Below are positions 23,601 through 35,757 of a stretch of DNA of 64,000 nt, piece by piece (positions within the stretch are counted from its first letter, which is position 1; every line of letters begins with the position of its first letter). The notes under the pieces were generated by a model, which worked only from the letters and a program-made list of their open reading frames with translations, had not been told where the DNA came from and searched no databases. Both the position numbers and the translations under genes were made by a program. Location: NCBI RefSeq assembly GCF_000150275.1, contig NW_002060947.1, forward strand, positions 4,082,335-4,146,334. The letters are read 5' to 3'. Source of the stretch: Trichoplax adhaerens. Taxonomy: Eukaryota; Placozoa; Uniplacotomia; Trichoplacea; Trichoplacidae.

Positions 23601-26600
23601 TTGATGATTTTCTTAAAAGCCTTACAAAACATAATAAAATATACCAAAATAGCATTATAATTCTAGTTATACCAGACCACATTAGCAATAATCTATGGTA
23701 TCCAAAATTCCTACTATACCTGATCTCGACATGACAAAAAACGTGCATCGTCGTTGAAACCACCTTTAAGCAATTCACTAAACTTTTCGTAAAGCCCTAT
23801 AAATTTATCAACGTATTTTTCGCTATCCTAAAAGGAATAAAGTTCATTTTCAAATATTATATGAGAAATTAAACATAACAGGAGGGGTAAATTTAATGAC
23901 AAATAAGGTATAGAAAAGTTACCCAAATAATAACTTCCGCATCAGTCAATAAAGTTGACATTCCCGATTCAAGTATGTGTGAGCTCAAAGCTTCCAATAC
24001 GTTGTCAATACATCCATTAACTCGATCCAGTAACTTAAATATTATAATAAGGTCTGTAGGGAACAAAAATGCACCTGAGTGGCTGGTTTAAAATTCAAAT
24101 TTTATTCGAAATTATTAATTAACATATAAAGCCAAGAAAGACAGTTAAAGATTAACCTGCAGTATTGCCATTCTTTATCATTTTGAAACACTCTTGTAAT
24201 AATATAGATTTTCGACTATTTATTAAATGATTTTCTATGGATTCGAGTACCTTAAGGAATCATTAGCAGTAGATTACAATCCAAGTTGTATATAAGAATG
24301 TAAAGTAAGAGAAACATTACAGTTATGAATACATACAACTTTCATGGAACTAAATTCCAAATATCGCCGACAGTTATCCTCTTCTTCTCGTAGTTTAGCA
24401 TCTACCTATAATATGTATATTAAGGACATAATATAGCTATTATATCTTGATAGCAAGGAAACAAACATATAATCAACAAATAATAAATTATATCATAGCG
24501 GCTGTGCTTAGCCACAATATCCTATGTTACTTTGGAACGATATAACTTACATAACGAATGTAATCCGACATAGACATCTCGTCCAATGCCATTGAAGATT
24601 GTAACTTGTAATATTCTAAAATATTTTTCATATATGCTCGTTCAAATTGTTGATAAGTATCCAACTTATCTTTATCTTTAGAGCAATGGAGATGAACTAT
24701 GAAGGAAAAAAGGTAAACTAAATTAATATAGGTGACATTACCAAGACCAGCTAAAAGAATTATCAGGAAGCTTTGAATTCTAATTAACCAGTAATAGATT
24801 TATGCCTACCAAGCGCATCCTTTATATTCGTAATAAGTTGTCCATTATAAATATGATTACGCTTCTCTTCTATTATCAACTCCATTACATTATCTAATAA
24901 TCTTTGGATATGGTAATTAAGCAAACCATCTTTCCATTTCTCCAACATTGTCTTAAATGATAAAAATTATTGATTATTAATATATTCACCATTGCAGAGC
25001 TTTTTATATTTGAAGTTGGAAATAACTTATGCCTTTTCTTAGTATAGCTGCTACCACTTACATCTCGAAAAGCTTGACATTTATTTCTCTTACTAACTGA
25101 CAAAGCAGCACTGCCAGATTTGTTGGTTGAAGCTACCTCCAACCTCTTAAATAGTTGCGGTATGTAATCGCATAAACGATAGTAAGTCTCCCAAATTTGT
25201 ACATATTCTTGCAAAAAGACTAGCTTGTCACTCTGCGCTGCAAGAACCTAGGACGTTAACAGATTATCTACATATTTAATATTACCATTAAAGATAATGG
25301 TTAGTTTATTATCCTAACTACAAACAATATTTAAATCTTAAATAGAACTAAATATATGAATGTCTTTGAAATTCAGTATGACATTATTCTATGCTCATAT
25401 TCTTACGTTCACAGTATCTAGTCGTATAATGATAATATCAGAGACCACATGATATGCTACAAGATCGACTAAATAAATTTCATGAATAATTACAGAACTT
25501 TTCAAACTGACAAAGTAATAATTATTTTAAAAGTATTGATAAAAATACTGCACTATTGATTCTACGCACTGTATTAGTATAAGCAAGACACATTGTTAAA
25601 GATTATCGGCGCAATTACCTTGCGCTAAGAAAATCACAATGATACACAATGTATCCAATCTCTACTTCATACGAGTATATTACTGGGATGCATACCTCCT
25701 TTTTATCCAGGACAAATCTGTTAATAACGCTATTAAAGTTATCGACAATTATTTGATTGGATGATTCATACCACATACTCAATCGAAAAGTCAATCTGGA
25801 ATTAAGAAGGCATAACATTGCATAAAGTTTCGGTAGAATATAGCATATATAAATGCTTCTATAGCTTTGGTTGGAACAAATTATGTCTATCAGTATCCGA
25901 AGCAAGTACGTATTCGAGACAGTTTTCGCAGGTCGAGAACTCATTAATTACGTATTGACATATATTTTCTAGAATGAGAAGTACAGATGATGCTATCATT
26001 CATAGCTATAAAATGGAAGGAATGTAAGACACATGCTTTACTGTATTTGTAAATGTCTACTCTTGATTCATTGCTATAACAAGTTTAGCAGTCGACTTGG
26101 GATGCAATGATAGTCAGAAAATGACCTTAACCAATGCAAATTGCAATATTGATTGTATATTTATGATTATATGATACAGTATATGTACTTGTTTCTCGAT
26201 CTATCGTCTAGGCATAAATCATTCGATGTTGATCCACAAGTAGTTCGTTATTCTATATTTCATATACCGTATTGCAAGTTGGCAAGAGCCAATGTAGGCC
26301 ATAAGTAAACATTCTACCGTAGTACGGAAGCACCATTTATAAATAACATGTCAACAACCTAGTTGCACTAATATACCGTAGCTCAAATTGTCACTATCGT
26401 ATACCGTACTCAATAGGCAAGATTTTGTAAGTAGCATAATCAATTAATACAGTAAAGCTTGCATAAAAGTTAGCTTACGCAAAGAGATCTTGCCATTCCC
26501 TTTTGCTGATAGGTTGCTGATTTAAGAGCGCCAATAGAGTATGTTCAATTTGCTGCCAACTACGTTCGAAATCATCATTCGATGAATCGTCGGCACTGAG

Positions 26601-26618
26601 TAATAAACCTGTCGGCAT
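20607..26618 (-). CDS. CUL5: Cullin-5, scaffold of CRL5 ubiquitin ligases
   Basis: About 19 exons. Exon 1 (26618-26479) starts MPTGLLLSADD and gives ISKREWQDLFA; exon 2 (25795-25696) gives LSMWYESSNQIIVDNF; exon 3 starts at 25245 with VLAAQSDKLVFLQEYVQIW. Downstream exons encode, in human CUL5 order, EEEDNCRRYLE, SEKYVDKFIGLYEKFSEL, PESRCPELLAGYCDLLLRK, YVQNKDVFMR, HLMKRLLLDITAD, EFINKLAKMFHDI, RKLQWHHLYSSG, KYDLEVTTFQMSVLFAWN and KRGKVTLIGRLQLAPE. The last exon (20801-20607) has IIKIMKMRKRL with the NEDD8-acceptor lysine context and ends NTFIYLA, as in human (NTFIYMA). Exons 1-9 form the adaptor-binding repeats, the rest the cullin homology and winged-helix domains that bind RBX2. Exon 3 carries a basic linker longer than in human. 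Convergent with UTP11, about 440 bases apart. Confidence 0.94.
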
Positions 26619-29168
26619 TTTTAAATTAATCAACCACAAGGGTAAAGTAATATCTAATAATAGCCACCAATGGGAAATGTCGGGTTGTTAACACATTTAA
26701 AATTGTGACTATAAAATAGAATTTCAACGGATTTTAAGAGGATTTTCAAAGGTCTAAAAACTTTAGTAGGTCCGTTTCAAATTTTCAAAGGTTGTCTTTC
26801 AAATTGTATTGCTTGTACTCTCTAATATTATATTCTTTCAAGTTTTCACTCTTTGTAGGCTTACTTCATCCTTTTCCAATGAAATCCTACCATTTCTTTC
26901 AAAACTTGTTCTACCATTCAATTTTAAAGCGATAGGAGCAGACAGTAGTTCCTGAATTTCCAATTTTTCCAATGTCGTCACTTTAGCTTAACTAACTCGG
27001 GTAAAGTTATTACACTGGATCGACGACTACGTCTTGCGATACTATATATAGCAATCTGCAGTCCTATTACCTATAGGTTAGTGCGACTGGGCTGACTAAG
27101 TATTGTACTAGTATACAGAGTGGACTACAGTATCAGTACTACAATAGTATACTATAGTATACTATATTGTACAATGGACGCCGTAGACAATTTAAAAATC
27201 TGGATCATTGCAATATACGATCAGCGGATATATCTAAGCCTTCAAATAAAATAAATAAACTTCCAACAACTTCACGATTTAGTGTACATAAGTGGCAGTC
27301 TCGTGATATAATTTCTGAAGGGATTCTATTTACTGAAAGTCAACTAGCGCCGTTTCAAATACTGATACAACGCCATTTTTTTTTTTTAAATGACCCAAAA
27401 TGGCGTTGTATCAGTATTTGAAACGGCGATAGAATACTTTTAGCAAATAGAATTCCTTCAGAATTTATATTAGGAGACTGCCACTCATGTGCACTAAACC
27501 ATGATGAATCTGTTACGAAATGATTGATTTTAAAATTAATCTTTTAAGACGGTCTCAATTGTACCATACTCTTGCGCGGATTTCCATTAGACTTTCTCCT
27601 GGTGGTCATGACGTTAATAAATAAGTCTATTTGGATCTGCCTCTGGTGATTGTAGTTAATATTATTCATTTATTATAATAATTAAAATTACAAAAAAACC
27701 TCTAATTATCCGGCTAAAATATAGTATAACAGACTAGTAATTAGTTAGAGTATATGTTAAATACTGTTGCATAGTTAAAGTATACAGTATGTTGGATACT
27801 GTTAGATAGTGCATCTTGTACATCGAGTACGGTACTGGGTACTAATAATAAATAATAAATAATATAATATGGCTATATATTAGAATTAATTTTCCATATT
27901 TTTATGGATTTACTATGTATTACTCGAGAATCCATTTGTATCCAGTTTAAGAGGTAATATTATTATTTACTTATTATTCAGTCATTTTCAAATACTTTTA
28001 ATCAAACATTTTTAATATACCGTATCTAACTAAAATATGACATAGAAGACTAGCTATCAAGACAAGTATATTTAATTAACACTAGGATAAATTCTATTCT
28101 ACTATATATTTACGTTACTAGACAGTCCATTGGTATGCGGACTCGGCAACTACACGTATTTTATTATCAGGGCAGCTAAAAGAGAGATACAGCTCTCTCT
28201 CACTTTTAATAGTCTCCGCTGCTACTATATTATTACTAGTTAAATAAACAGCCTGCCCGTGATACTTCGTTTATTTGTTTATTAATAAGTAGAATTTCAG
28301 TATAGGATGTACATCTGTTACGCATTACATATTATAGTACATTATATCGTCATTTTTAATTAAAAACAGTCTCTAGACTACCGTATCCAGCTAACTTAAC
28401 AGACGAGCTAGCTATCAAGTCTATTCGACACTAAATTAATTCATGAAAATTAGCTTCTTTCGCATGTTAAACCTCTGGTATCCTCCTTCCCCCTCCTGGA
28501 TTCGCCGTCCACACACACTTCATTTAGCAATGGACCACTAGATGTACCCACTCTACGTAATAATCCACCATCATCTACTATAGTAACGCTATATCTAATC
28601 AATGCTGGAGCCGGTTACCCTATACATCGTATATTAACACCACTTTATCCAGGCGGGAATTTTTAAATCATTTTTTATTGTCTATAATATAGCATCATCA
28701 AATTAAATAAGCAAATTATTGAAATCATCGTGAGATCAAATCACAAAAAAATGAAATGATACTATGCATCATACCTGAAATTATAGGAAAACAAATGTTA
28801 ACACCTTGATCACCTGCACTACTGTAATTAGGGTACTAACGGGCTAAAATGAATTAGAATTTATAAATATTATCTAGAGATGGATATATCTGTTTCTTCT
28901 CTCCGTTAGAAAAAATCTACCTTCATTAAAACTTTCAAATCATATTCGCCTTCGCAACCAATATAAATTAGATGAGAAGATATATAATGTAGTATAGATA
29001 ATATATACAGTCATCTATGCCCTTTCTTGATTAAAGTTAATACAATATAAATTGCTGTAGTTATTAGTAAAATATCCGGACAGACTACACATGATAATAC
29101 AGCTATACACTTTCTAAATCTGAAATTATTGCAGTACGTATTTTCTTTACGAATTAGTTTATATGTAG
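26619..29168. other. Intergenic, between CUL5 start and ADAM10-like stop
   Basis: About 2.5 kb. Near 27120-27175 there are ATAGTATACTATA palindromes. A long hairpin occupies 27262-27512 (separate entry). The rest is AT-rich with tandem AATAATAAATAAT near 27846. An open frame at 27167-27421 runs into one hairpin arm and is not accepted as a gene. Confidence 0.55.
27262..27512. repeat. Long inverted repeat (foldback), arms of about 115 bases
   Basis: The left arm (about 27262-27381) and right arm (about 27396-27512) are complementary over almost their whole length, with a loop of only about 14 bases that is mostly T. The inner 30 bases are almost perfectly paired (GCCGTTTCAAATACTGATAC pairs with its complement at about 27408-27427). 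Outer matches include AGTGGCAGTCTC, TTCTGAAGG.ATTCTATTT and TTTAGTG.ACAT, with scattered mismatches. It could be a foldback MITE or the source of a hairpin RNA. Confidence 0.88.
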
Positions 29169-32100
29169 TTATGAATTATGCAAAGCTGATCTCGTTTTAC
29201 TTTTACAACTATTTATTCGATTTATCGGTAGTGGTGGAGGTGGTTTTGTTGGCGGTGGTCGTCTACCTACCGCTAAATTAATGCAGGACGCTTGCATGAT
29301 TGAACTTTTCGGTCTCTCTGGTATAGCGGGTGGACTACTATATAATGACCGCGATCTTGATAAATTTGTTGATCCAATTAAATTTTTTTGTCGACTCTGA
29401 AGAGGCGGCGATGATGGCATAGCACGTAATGATTGCGGCCTAGGCAAATCCCTTGATTTCAGTCCATCACTCAATGATAGTGGTCTTTGCAAATTCGTAT
29501 GTCGCACCATACCTTTATTATTCTTGGATACCTGTAGATTAGTCTGTCGGTTCGGTATAGCTGGCGGCAATTTACCGCACAATGATCGAGACCTTGACAA
29601 ATTCGTTAAATTCTTTGATTTCAGTCCATCACCCAACGATAGTGATTTTTGCAAATTCGTACGTTGCACTATACCTTTATTATTCTTGGATACCTGTAGA
29701 TTAGTCTGTCGGTTCGGTATAGGTGGCGGCAATTTACTGCACAATGATCGCGACCTTGACAAATTCGTTAAATTCCTTGATTTCAGTCCATCACCCAACG
29801 ATAGTGATTTTTGCAAATTCGTACGTTGCACTATACCTTTATTATTCTTAGACACCTGTAGATTAGTCTGTCGGTTCGGTATAGACGGCGGCAATTTACT
29901 GCACAATGATCGAGACCTTGACAAATTCGTTAATCCCGCTGTGTCCGTATTGATTGATCGTGAAGTAGTGGTTACCGGCGAATTTATATATCTATCTGGC
30001 TTACGATCTAGTAATTAATAAAATAGGTTAAACTTGCAATACGCAATGAGAGCTGTAAATATATTTAATCTTTCTACTGCTCTGAGCCCTCACTGAAATG
30101 TTGAAAATTTATGGTATTTTCATCACTATTGCAGTAATAAATTTTACGAAAATTATGATATGTACAGTATAGTACCGCATTTTATCTTTTCCTCATTCTA
30201 ATAGTCGGAACTTACTAGTTACAGATCCCTTTCGATACTCCGGAATAAATGTAGCATCTACGTTTTTACTTGCTTCATTAAATACTACCGGATCAACAAT
30301 TCGTACATTAGCTCAAATACTGTATATTAAAAATTTTCTGCAAGTCAAGATGGCATTAATAATCTGTTTTTTCTATTATAATAATTTTTAAAAGTATAGC
30401 ACTTGGCGTCATCTTACCAAAAGATCTATCTCTAGCTATTGGTGAAGTTATTTTCGAATTTTCACATTCAGGAAAGATCTTTCCACAAATGGAACCTTGA
30501 CGTTTAGTACTGCTAATTGATGAAGCTCTTGAAGAACGACGTTGACCTCTCTGACTCAAAATGTAAGAGTCGATGGAATCTGTACACCGAGAAACTTTCT
30601 TGCCGTAGAAACTTTCTTGCATTCGTCGTTGCTGATTGGAGCAACAACAGAATGCTATTTTGGTATAGCACTCAATCATGGCATTAATGACAAAAAGAAA
30701 GAACCTTAAGATAAGCCGGAATAAACCACAATATCTGTGTGATAAAGCGCGATTTCCTTCCCATGTAATTGAACTACATGGAAACCATAATCGATACCTC
30801 TGTATGTACAATGTAACAAGAATAACCGGAGTTATGATAAAACCAATCAGAGATGATCGGATTGCTATGGATGAAAGTAATATTAACCCAAGTGTCTGAA
30901 TTATACCTTAAATTAGAAATAATAATAACAATTTTCTTAATAAATCAGTTTAAGAAGGTTAGAAGTTACAGTGATAATAAAAGTAACAATGATTTGACTG
31001 CTATAGAAGCCACTTACCTAAATTAGAAATAATAAAGCCAAGTAAACTAGCACCCAAGATTGCTAGTAAACTATTCATGATACTTTTTAAAATATCTTCC
31101 TCTTTCCTTTCTAGCTCTCCTACATATTGTATAGCCTTTATCCTGCAGATATTATTTACCAAACTAGCTTCTCCTTTAACTAATTCATCCAACGGAGCAC
31201 AATGCTTATCATTAACTGATTGACAGCAGATCAAGCAGGAAGATGATGAGCTACTATCCTTAGCATCTTTGCTATTATTTCTTGCATAATTATTATTGGG
31301 GCAAGAACATGCACTTAATCCAGATATTGAACAAATAGATCGTTGACATGTACCTGCAATGCATGATTTATGATCATCACAAACTGTATAATCATCTTTA
31401 AGTTTGGCTTTGGGGCAAGCTGATCCAACAAGGTGGCCATCGCAGTAAGATTTTACAGCACATTGTGTTTCGTTTTGACAAAGGTGATGTTCACGAATGG
31501 TAAAATAGTGACAGGTTGCATCATTGCAGCAAGGCCCTTGAGATGGACTACAAACAGCATGCTGAGCTAATTGACATGTCGATGGGTTACAGCAATAATC
31601 CTGACATTCTCCAATTGTTCCACAATCACATTGTTCGTATGGTTCAACAATTTTATTACCACAAGTTGACTTTGAGGTAGTGGTTTGCGCATTTACTTTA
31701 AAACATTCCATTGAACGCGAACGGATCACTTTAGCCATGGCTTGTACGCTGCAGATAGAAAATTGCATTTGATCTAATTCTGTCGCATTGATAACAATTC
31801 CAGACATAAAAAAGGGTATATTGGTAGCATATCGTTTACAACGAGTTTCTGAATCGTGTACAGCGCCAAGGCTATGAGCTAATTCATGTATCATAACATA
31901 CGGAAATAATTTATGGTCATGGATATTGAAGTTAATGAGAGCTGTATTCATCGATTTTCGATGATCATAGCTATGATGATGATAATCAAAAGTAGAGCAT
32001 AAACCTGTATTTTTGTTTGTTGTACCAATCCAAGACAATCCGTTTACACTATAGCGATCATTATTAGTTAAATAATATGCTAAGCAATATTCACTGTGAT

Positions 32101-32683
32101 TATGCAATGAAATTCTTTCTAAATGATGGTAAGCGTTATCAAATGACGGACTTTCTTGTTGAAATTCGCCAATAGTTAATCGATCAATATAAAATGTAAA
32201 ATTATCACTTTTTTGATCTTGATTAAAATCTATTACAGAAAATACACGATTGACCATTTTAATGGTATCATAAATGTATTGGCGAACTTTTGTAATGTGG
32301 AATAATTGTAATGCACGGACAAAGGTTTGATCCGCGTGTATAAAAATGCCACATCGTCGACTATTGCGATTATTATCGGGACCATGTCTACTCACAGCTG
32401 ATCTTTTCGATCTTCCTGACTTCATGAAACGTGTTTTCCGATCGTCGGACACCATTTGTACGATATCGCCATCTAATGATTTTTGCAATCTTTCCAAATG
32501 AAAATTGATTTCCATCTTTTTATGATAAATGGTCGAGTGGCAGTGATAAACTTTAACTGTCGAGTTAATATCATCAGTAGAAGCATTGAAACTTTGAAAA
32601 GATTCCCTTTTGTTGATGTGTGCACTATAATATCTTGATTCCAGTAGAAAAAATACCAATAGTATGGATGGTAAGAAATGCAT
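29169..32683 (-). CDS. ADAM10-like membrane metalloprotease with repetitive tail
   Basis: Four exons in phase: 32683-31018, 30906-30418, 30311-30216 and 30007-29169, about 1029 residues. A signal peptide (MHFLPSILLVFFLLE) is followed by only about 75 residues before a furin-type site RSKR (91-94). The catalytic zinc motif HELAHSLGAVHD is at 266-277, Met-turn FFM at 291-293. The disintegrin/cysteine-rich part has CGNKIVEPYEQCDCG, CSPSQGPCCN and GSACPKAKL, closest to ADAM10 (CSPSQGPCC is also in human ADAM10). Hydrophobic segments span the exon 1/2 junction (LLAILGASLLGFIISNLG, then IGFIITPVILVTLYI), with a further one near RFFLFVINAM. Exon 4 encodes three 54-residue repeats (SRSRSLCSKLPP.IPNRQTN) and a proline end (RRPPPTKPPPPLP). 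A sheddase role is known for ADAM10; whether this paralogue does the same is inference. The number of membrane segments, and whether a further in-frame intron exists in exon 2, are uncertain. Confidence 0.87.
29430..29930 (-). repeat. 162-bp coding tandem repeat, three units plus a degenerate one
   Basis: Inside the last exon of the ADAM10-like gene. TACCTGTAGATTAGTCTGTC recurs at about 29529, 29691 and 29853, a step of exactly 162 bases (54 codons), so the frame is kept. A degenerate fourth unit follows toward 29300. Near-identity between the first two units at nucleotide level suggests recent expansion or conversion. Confidence 0.92.
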
Positions 32684-33429
32684 TCTTCATAGTTTTTGAT
32701 CGAAAATACTCAAAAAAATAACGAAGATAGATTCGAATGTAGAAGTAAACTATTGCGACAATTAATAAATGAATACTACAGTAATTTTCTACTTATATCT
32801 GTGAGGGCCAGTCTAAACAGACGTAACTAGTCTAGAGCTGATCACGAAACCGTTTGTAACTTCTATATTTGATAATGAGCTCTATCAAATAGAGACTGTA
32901 TGATTGAATCCCGTATTACAAGAACGTCAAAGATTAAAAAATCTACCCTTTCATACAAGAGTTATCATCCAAGTCAATTATAAATTGTAAAAAATTAGTT
33001 CAAACTTATTTTCTTCTTTCTATATAAAAGTATGCTACCAAAATTTGTATGTATTTAGAATGAATAAAAATAATGTTAAATATACTTTGACGGTAGGGTA
33101 ATTTATGGAAAGTCAACATGGACAATTTTTACCTAATTTATCATTCGCTTTGGCTCTATTTTCTATGTTTGTAATTGGAATGCTTCGAAATTGACGTAAA
33201 TATAATCTTAGTCATGTAGATATACCACGGTATAGCTACAATAAGACTGTATTCTTTTTTATGACTTGACTTTATACGTACATGGAGTCTGATCAATAAA
33301 AGACTATGATATTTAAGTAGGAACTATATGCTAACGATTACCCAATCTTAGAATGACTTTCATTATCGCTTATATTAAGAAATGCAATTAATCATTGCAA
33401 GTTTTCTATGAGTTATAGCCGAGAAAATA

Positions 33430-33770
33430 TAAATAAAAAAATTTTATATTTACTTTATAGTCTGCAATATGAACTGGATGATATGCGTATCTTTGCCACT
33501 TTTCCGATGGTCATAATTGTGAAAATATGAATAAAAACTTTGGTGCTACTGTATAGGTATGCAATACTAGAATAAACTGTATGATGCGCGTATCCCTGCA
33601 ACTTTTCCGATAGACATAGTTCTAAAAGTAAGCGTATACGTAAATAAATAAATAAAAATAATCTATTTATATGAATACAGTATATAATGTGCAACATAAA
33701 CTGGACGAAGTGCGTAGCCTTGCAACTTTTCTCACAGCTATAGCTGTGAAAGTAGAACTAAAAATTGATC
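33430..33770 (+). repeat. Degenerate tandem repeat, about 110-bp units
   Basis: Three or four diverged copies of a unit containing GCAA..TGAACTGGATGA, TGCGTATC.TTGC.ACTTTTCCGAT and a TGAAAATA.GAATAAAAA stretch, visible at about 33467, 33577 and 33690. Identity is moderate, so this is an old array. Confidence 0.6.
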
Positions 33771-34049
33771 ACTTTTTTATGCTATAAGACCTGAAAGATG
33801 AGCGTATCTCCTCGTTATACATTTTCAGGGTAATCATTTTAATTTTAATAACTGTTTTCTACGAGGAATACGCGTATTGTCATCTATTAGCCATGCGATC
33901 TCTTTACAAACGGATACGCGCATAGTAGTGATAATAATGGTATAATGTTATTAACCGATATAATGGGATTTGAAAGTCAAATTGCTACTTTAGCCCATAC
34001 CATGGACTACTAAATATGCCCGGTCTGGACAGGACAACTACTGTAGTAT

Positions 34050-34215
34050 CGAATAGTCCATGGACTATACCAAGACAAGGCTATTAAAATTATTAAGGAA
34101 AAAGAATCTTGAATCAAATAGCGGATCTCAAAGTAAAATTTCTACTTTAGCCTATACCAAGATAGGGCTATGTGTATGTCGCAAGAAGAGGAGCGTTGAA
34201 TCAGATAGCAAATTT
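34050..34215 (+). repeat. Two-copy direct repeat
   Basis: TATACCAAGACAAGGCTATT ... CTTGAATCAAATAGC is followed about 95 bases on by TATACCAAGATAGGGCTAT ... GTTGAATCAGATAGC. The short open frame across them is a by-product. Confidence 0.55.
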
Positions 34216-34289
34216 TATTTCCATTCAAGTCAGCCACATTAGAGATAGAGTAAAATTCCTAAACTGTTCAATTGACCAATTCAATTTGA

Positions 34290-34800
34290 CCATCGGATAC
34301 TATAATTTGTATCTGCTATTTTATCCTCAGTCTTCCACAATTGGATTATAACAATACTGATCAATGAACTATAAATGTGCCTATACTGCCCAAAATGAAT
34401 TATCGACGGATTTGATCATTTCGATAGGGCTAATCCATCTGTAATCACACCTACATTTGGCCGATACTATCGTTTGTACCTGTTATTTTATCCTCAGTCT
34501 TCCACAATTGGATTATAACAATACTGATCAATGAACTATAAATGTGCCTATACTGCCTAAAAATGAATTATCGATGCATTTGATCATTTCGACAGGGCTA
34601 ATCCATCTTACGTAATCACACCTACATTTGGCCGATACTATCATTTGTACCTGCTATTTTATCCCCAGTCTTCCACAATTGGATTATAACAATACTGATC
34701 ATTGAACTATAAATGTGCCTATACTGCCTAAAAATGAATTATCGATGCATTTGATCATTTCGACAGGGCTAATCCATCTGTAATCACATCTACATTTTGG
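34290..34800 (+). repeat. Tandem repeat, about 178-bp unit, three copies
   Basis: The block ATTTTATCC(T/C)CAGTCTTCCAC followed by AATTGGATTATAACAATACT and TGAACTATAAATGTGCC recurs with steps of 177 and 179 bases (landmark at about 34317, 34494, 34673). Each unit ends with GGGCTAATCCATCT and ACATTTGGCCGATACTAT. Copies are well over 90 percent alike by eye. Confidence 0.9.
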
Positions 34801-35340
34801 CCGATACTATAATTTAAGTCAACATGGCCCATGGCCATAACTTAAAGTAGTCGCCTTGCTGCTATAACTGGCTTGTCAATGATTGAACGCCAGGGGATCA
34901 CTGCAGCCTGGACAGTCTCCAGTGTACAGTACGCTGTACTGTACACTGTACAGTACTGTACTGTAGACTGGACCAGGTCATTGGGACGCTCAGTCATACA
35001 GTACTGTAGAAGTTTCCTTACCTTCTATGGTCAGTCGATGCATTTAATCATTTCTACAGGGCTAATCCATCTGTAATCGCATCTACATTTGGCCGATACT
35101 ATAATTTAAGTCAGCATGGCCCATGGCCATAATTTAAAGTAGTCGCCTTGCTGGTATAACTGGCTTGTCAATGATTGAACGCCAGGGGATCACTGCAGCC
35201 TGCACACTCTCCAGTGTACAGTACACTGTACTGTACACTGTAAACTAGACCAGATCATTGGTACGCTCACTCATACTGTACAGTAGAAGTTTCCATACCT
35301 TGTACTGTATGCTCAGTCGATACAAGAAGAACGACGCCAA
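34800..35340 (+). repeat. Tandem duplication, about 291-bp unit with GTAC core
   Basis: GCCGATACTATAATTTAAGT at about 34800 recurs at about 35091. Each unit contains CATGGCCCATGGCCATAA, GTAGTCGCCTTGCTG, TTGAACGCCAGGGGATCACT, a GTGTACAGTAC..GTACTGTAC palindrome (34922-34965 and 35215-35243) and GTAGAAGTTTCC. The first unit also carries the tail of the 178-bp repeat, so the two arrays are nested. Confidence 0.88.
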
Positions 35341-35757
35341 AGCCCGCGAACAGTCACTATCCTTTAAACCGCAGCCAGGATAGCTTGCACTTTTAGCAAT
35401 TTTCATTGGCAGCATTTAGGGAATAGTATCACTTTTACTTTGCTCTTTCTGGCTATTACTTTCAAATTGGATTGGCAACTACAGCAAAGCTTTTATTTGT
35501 AAGAAATACAAGTAGGATACGGCATCAAAATAGAAGAATTTCAAATTAGACAAGGGGAATAAATCAGTGAGCATTGAATTGATTAAGAGGCCTATCCAAG
35601 TACATCGTCCTCGGATGACGGACTCATTGACGGACTGTTGAAAAGGAAAGGCTTGTAGTTTTAATGATTGTTGCTGCAACTTGGAGACCTGCAGTTGGTT
35701 AATTACTACTTCGATTGAGGTGTTCTATCTAATATTTTCAACTCAATCACAAAGGAT

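Larger units (their letters stand above)
32684..35757. other. Divergent intergenic region ADAM10-like/XPO4, repeat-dense
   Basis: About 3.1 kb between two divergently transcribed start codons. The left 700 bases are plain AT-rich sequence; the rest is dominated by degenerate and recent tandem repeats (33430-33760, 34050-34215, 34290-35340; separate entries). No gene found. Confidence 0.6.

Noticed and set aside
27167..27421. 84-codon plus-strand frame
   Set aside because: Most of it is the left arm and loop of the long hairpin; no known motif.
29524..30018. Plus-strand 164-codon repetitive frame
   Set aside because: Antisense shadow of the in-frame 162-bp repeat of the ADAM10-like gene, whose minus-strand frame is supported by splicing phase and continuity with the protease exons.
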